Shown here: positions 62,804-64,000 of the stretch, one piece after another
Position numbering within the stretch: the first letter of the stretch is position 1
Layout: each line of letters starts with the position of its first letter
Assembly: GCF_001522545.3 (NCBI RefSeq)
Contig: NC_031799.1
Coordinates: 32,351,950 to 32,415,949, forward strand
From: Parus major
Lineage: Eukaryota; Chordata; Aves; Passeriformes; Paridae
Length of the DNA: 64,000 nucleotides
Direction of reading: 5' to 3'
Program-made: the position numbers and the translations under genes
The notes under the pieces: model-generated
Seen by the model: the letters and a program-made list of their open reading frames with translations, nothing else
What the model was told of the DNA's origin: nothing
Databases searched by the model: none

Positions 62804-64000
62804 TCTTCTCTTGCAGATAAATGTTTAATTAAAATTTTATAATTTTGCTAAAACCTGTAGATCCCCTGGCTGACAAGGTCTAATCCTTTATGCCCTCTAT
62901 TATTAATTGTCCTTTACACTACCTGTAACACTTGAGTAACCTCTGAGCACGTAATTGCTTTTTCTAGCTTTTTCTTCAAGAATTGATGAAAAATGTTGGG
63001 TAACAAGAAGTCTACATTGGCCTAGCTGTTTCAGAAATACTGGGCACAGTACAGAAACTTTCAGTAGGATCATGTTTAACTGATGACAAGTGAAGTTCAG
63101 AATCACACAATACTTCTCTGTGAGTTGTTTTTTCGGATTTGGGGCTGTGGAAACTGCTTGCCTTTAAATATCTGAGCACAAACCTACTGTGCTTCTCAGG
63201 TATAGTATGCTCATTTTAAAACTGTTTTTCCTATGCAGCTGAATTATATTTAAATACACAGTGAATGAACTTATCTTTCAAAAAAGTGTTTGGGTACATA
63301 GAACTGACATTTTAAAACAAACATTATAACATTATAGCTGCTGCAGAACTGGGTAGTATTTATGACTTCAGGGAGCACAAAAAGATGAAAGGAATGCTAA
63401 CATTTCAATGCAGAGAAATTATGTGAATTTAATTTCTTCAAAAATAAATGGAAAACAGTCTTTTTTCAGGACAAAAGACTTTGCTGCTTTTTCTTTTATA
63501 GGTAAATTATCAGATACATGATACCAAGCTCTAATGTGGTATCTGAATATCCTGCATCTCTATAATTGTTGACATTCTTATTAGTGGAGCTTGACAAAAA
63601 CAATCACTAAAGTAGATGCAACTAGTATGGAAGAAAGCACATCAAATCTATTATAATATTTCCAAGAAAAAACATTATCTCAAATAATGACTGAACTAAC
63701 ACAAATGTGAAAAAATAATCTGAATGAGTATATGTGTATATAAGACACTTCTGTTGTCTTTTTAAATGTGTAAAGGTGGGAGCAAACAGAAAACACTGCC
63801 TGCAGAATAATTATCTGGATTTTTTACACTCTTTATTAGGCCTGTGAATGTGAATGGATTACCTGGAGAAATGGATGTGACAGATATAAGTTGGTCATAA
63901 TATGTCAAAGAAAACCATATTAATCTTTCTTGAAAGATAAACACTTTTATATCTCAAGTGATAAAAGACACTTCAAAGCAGACATAAACTAAGAAATATT
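62804..64000. other. Unique AT-rich sequence, nothing recognised
   Basis: The window ends in ordinary AT-rich DNA with no recognised gene, RNA or repeat. Confidence 0.5.

Noticed and set aside
1..64000. Search for CRISPR arrays, operons, phage, integrons, tRNA or rRNA genes
   Set aside because: No regularly spaced repeats, no ribosome-binding-site-led gene clusters and no tRNA- or rRNA-like sequence were found; the sequence is vertebrate nuclear DNA.

Overview
The window looks like non-coding DNA from an amniote nuclear genome, most probably a bird. It is AT-rich and CpG-poor. The only abundant interspersed repeats are CR1 non-LTR retrotransposon fragments, and I see no SINEs, tRNA genes, rRNA genes, operons or phage/plasmid features. 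Crocodilians and turtles also carry CR1, so 'bird' is an inference from the very sparse, CR1-dominated repeat content.

Layout: I recognise no protein-coding gene. About twelve CR1 copies lie on both strands: 658-1128 (+), 9588-10565 (-), 19470-20794 (+), 28813-29435 (+), 29436-29735 (+), 31050-31400 (-), 32120-32560 (+), 33640-33835 (-), 38448-38607 (+), 42756-43525 (-), 58346-58560 (-) and 62160-62803 (+). All are truncated and carry stops or frameshifts. One probable solo LTR of an endogenous retrovirus lies at about 34090-34398 (-). A TTCCC pentanucleotide array runs into a 550-base assembly gap at 2303-2852. The rest is unique AT-rich sequence with short low-complexity tracts. The window is therefore either intergenic (gene desert) or lies inside one or more very long introns.

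Observations most worth a second look: (1) a 38-base motif present twice in inverted orientation about 1.3 kb apart (30993-31030 and 32368-32405, one mismatch), where the second copy interrupts a CR1 element and is bounded by a short duplicated stretch of CR1; (2) a 41-base segment at 8335-8375 with a strong splice acceptor, a strong donor and an acidic, hydrophilic reading frame, the best exon candidate here; (3) the probable solo LTR. Several ATG-started open frames of 110-140 codons exist, but their number is roughly what chance gives at this base composition, so they are recorded as weak candidates only. No multi-gene system is present, so there is no gene cooperation to describe.
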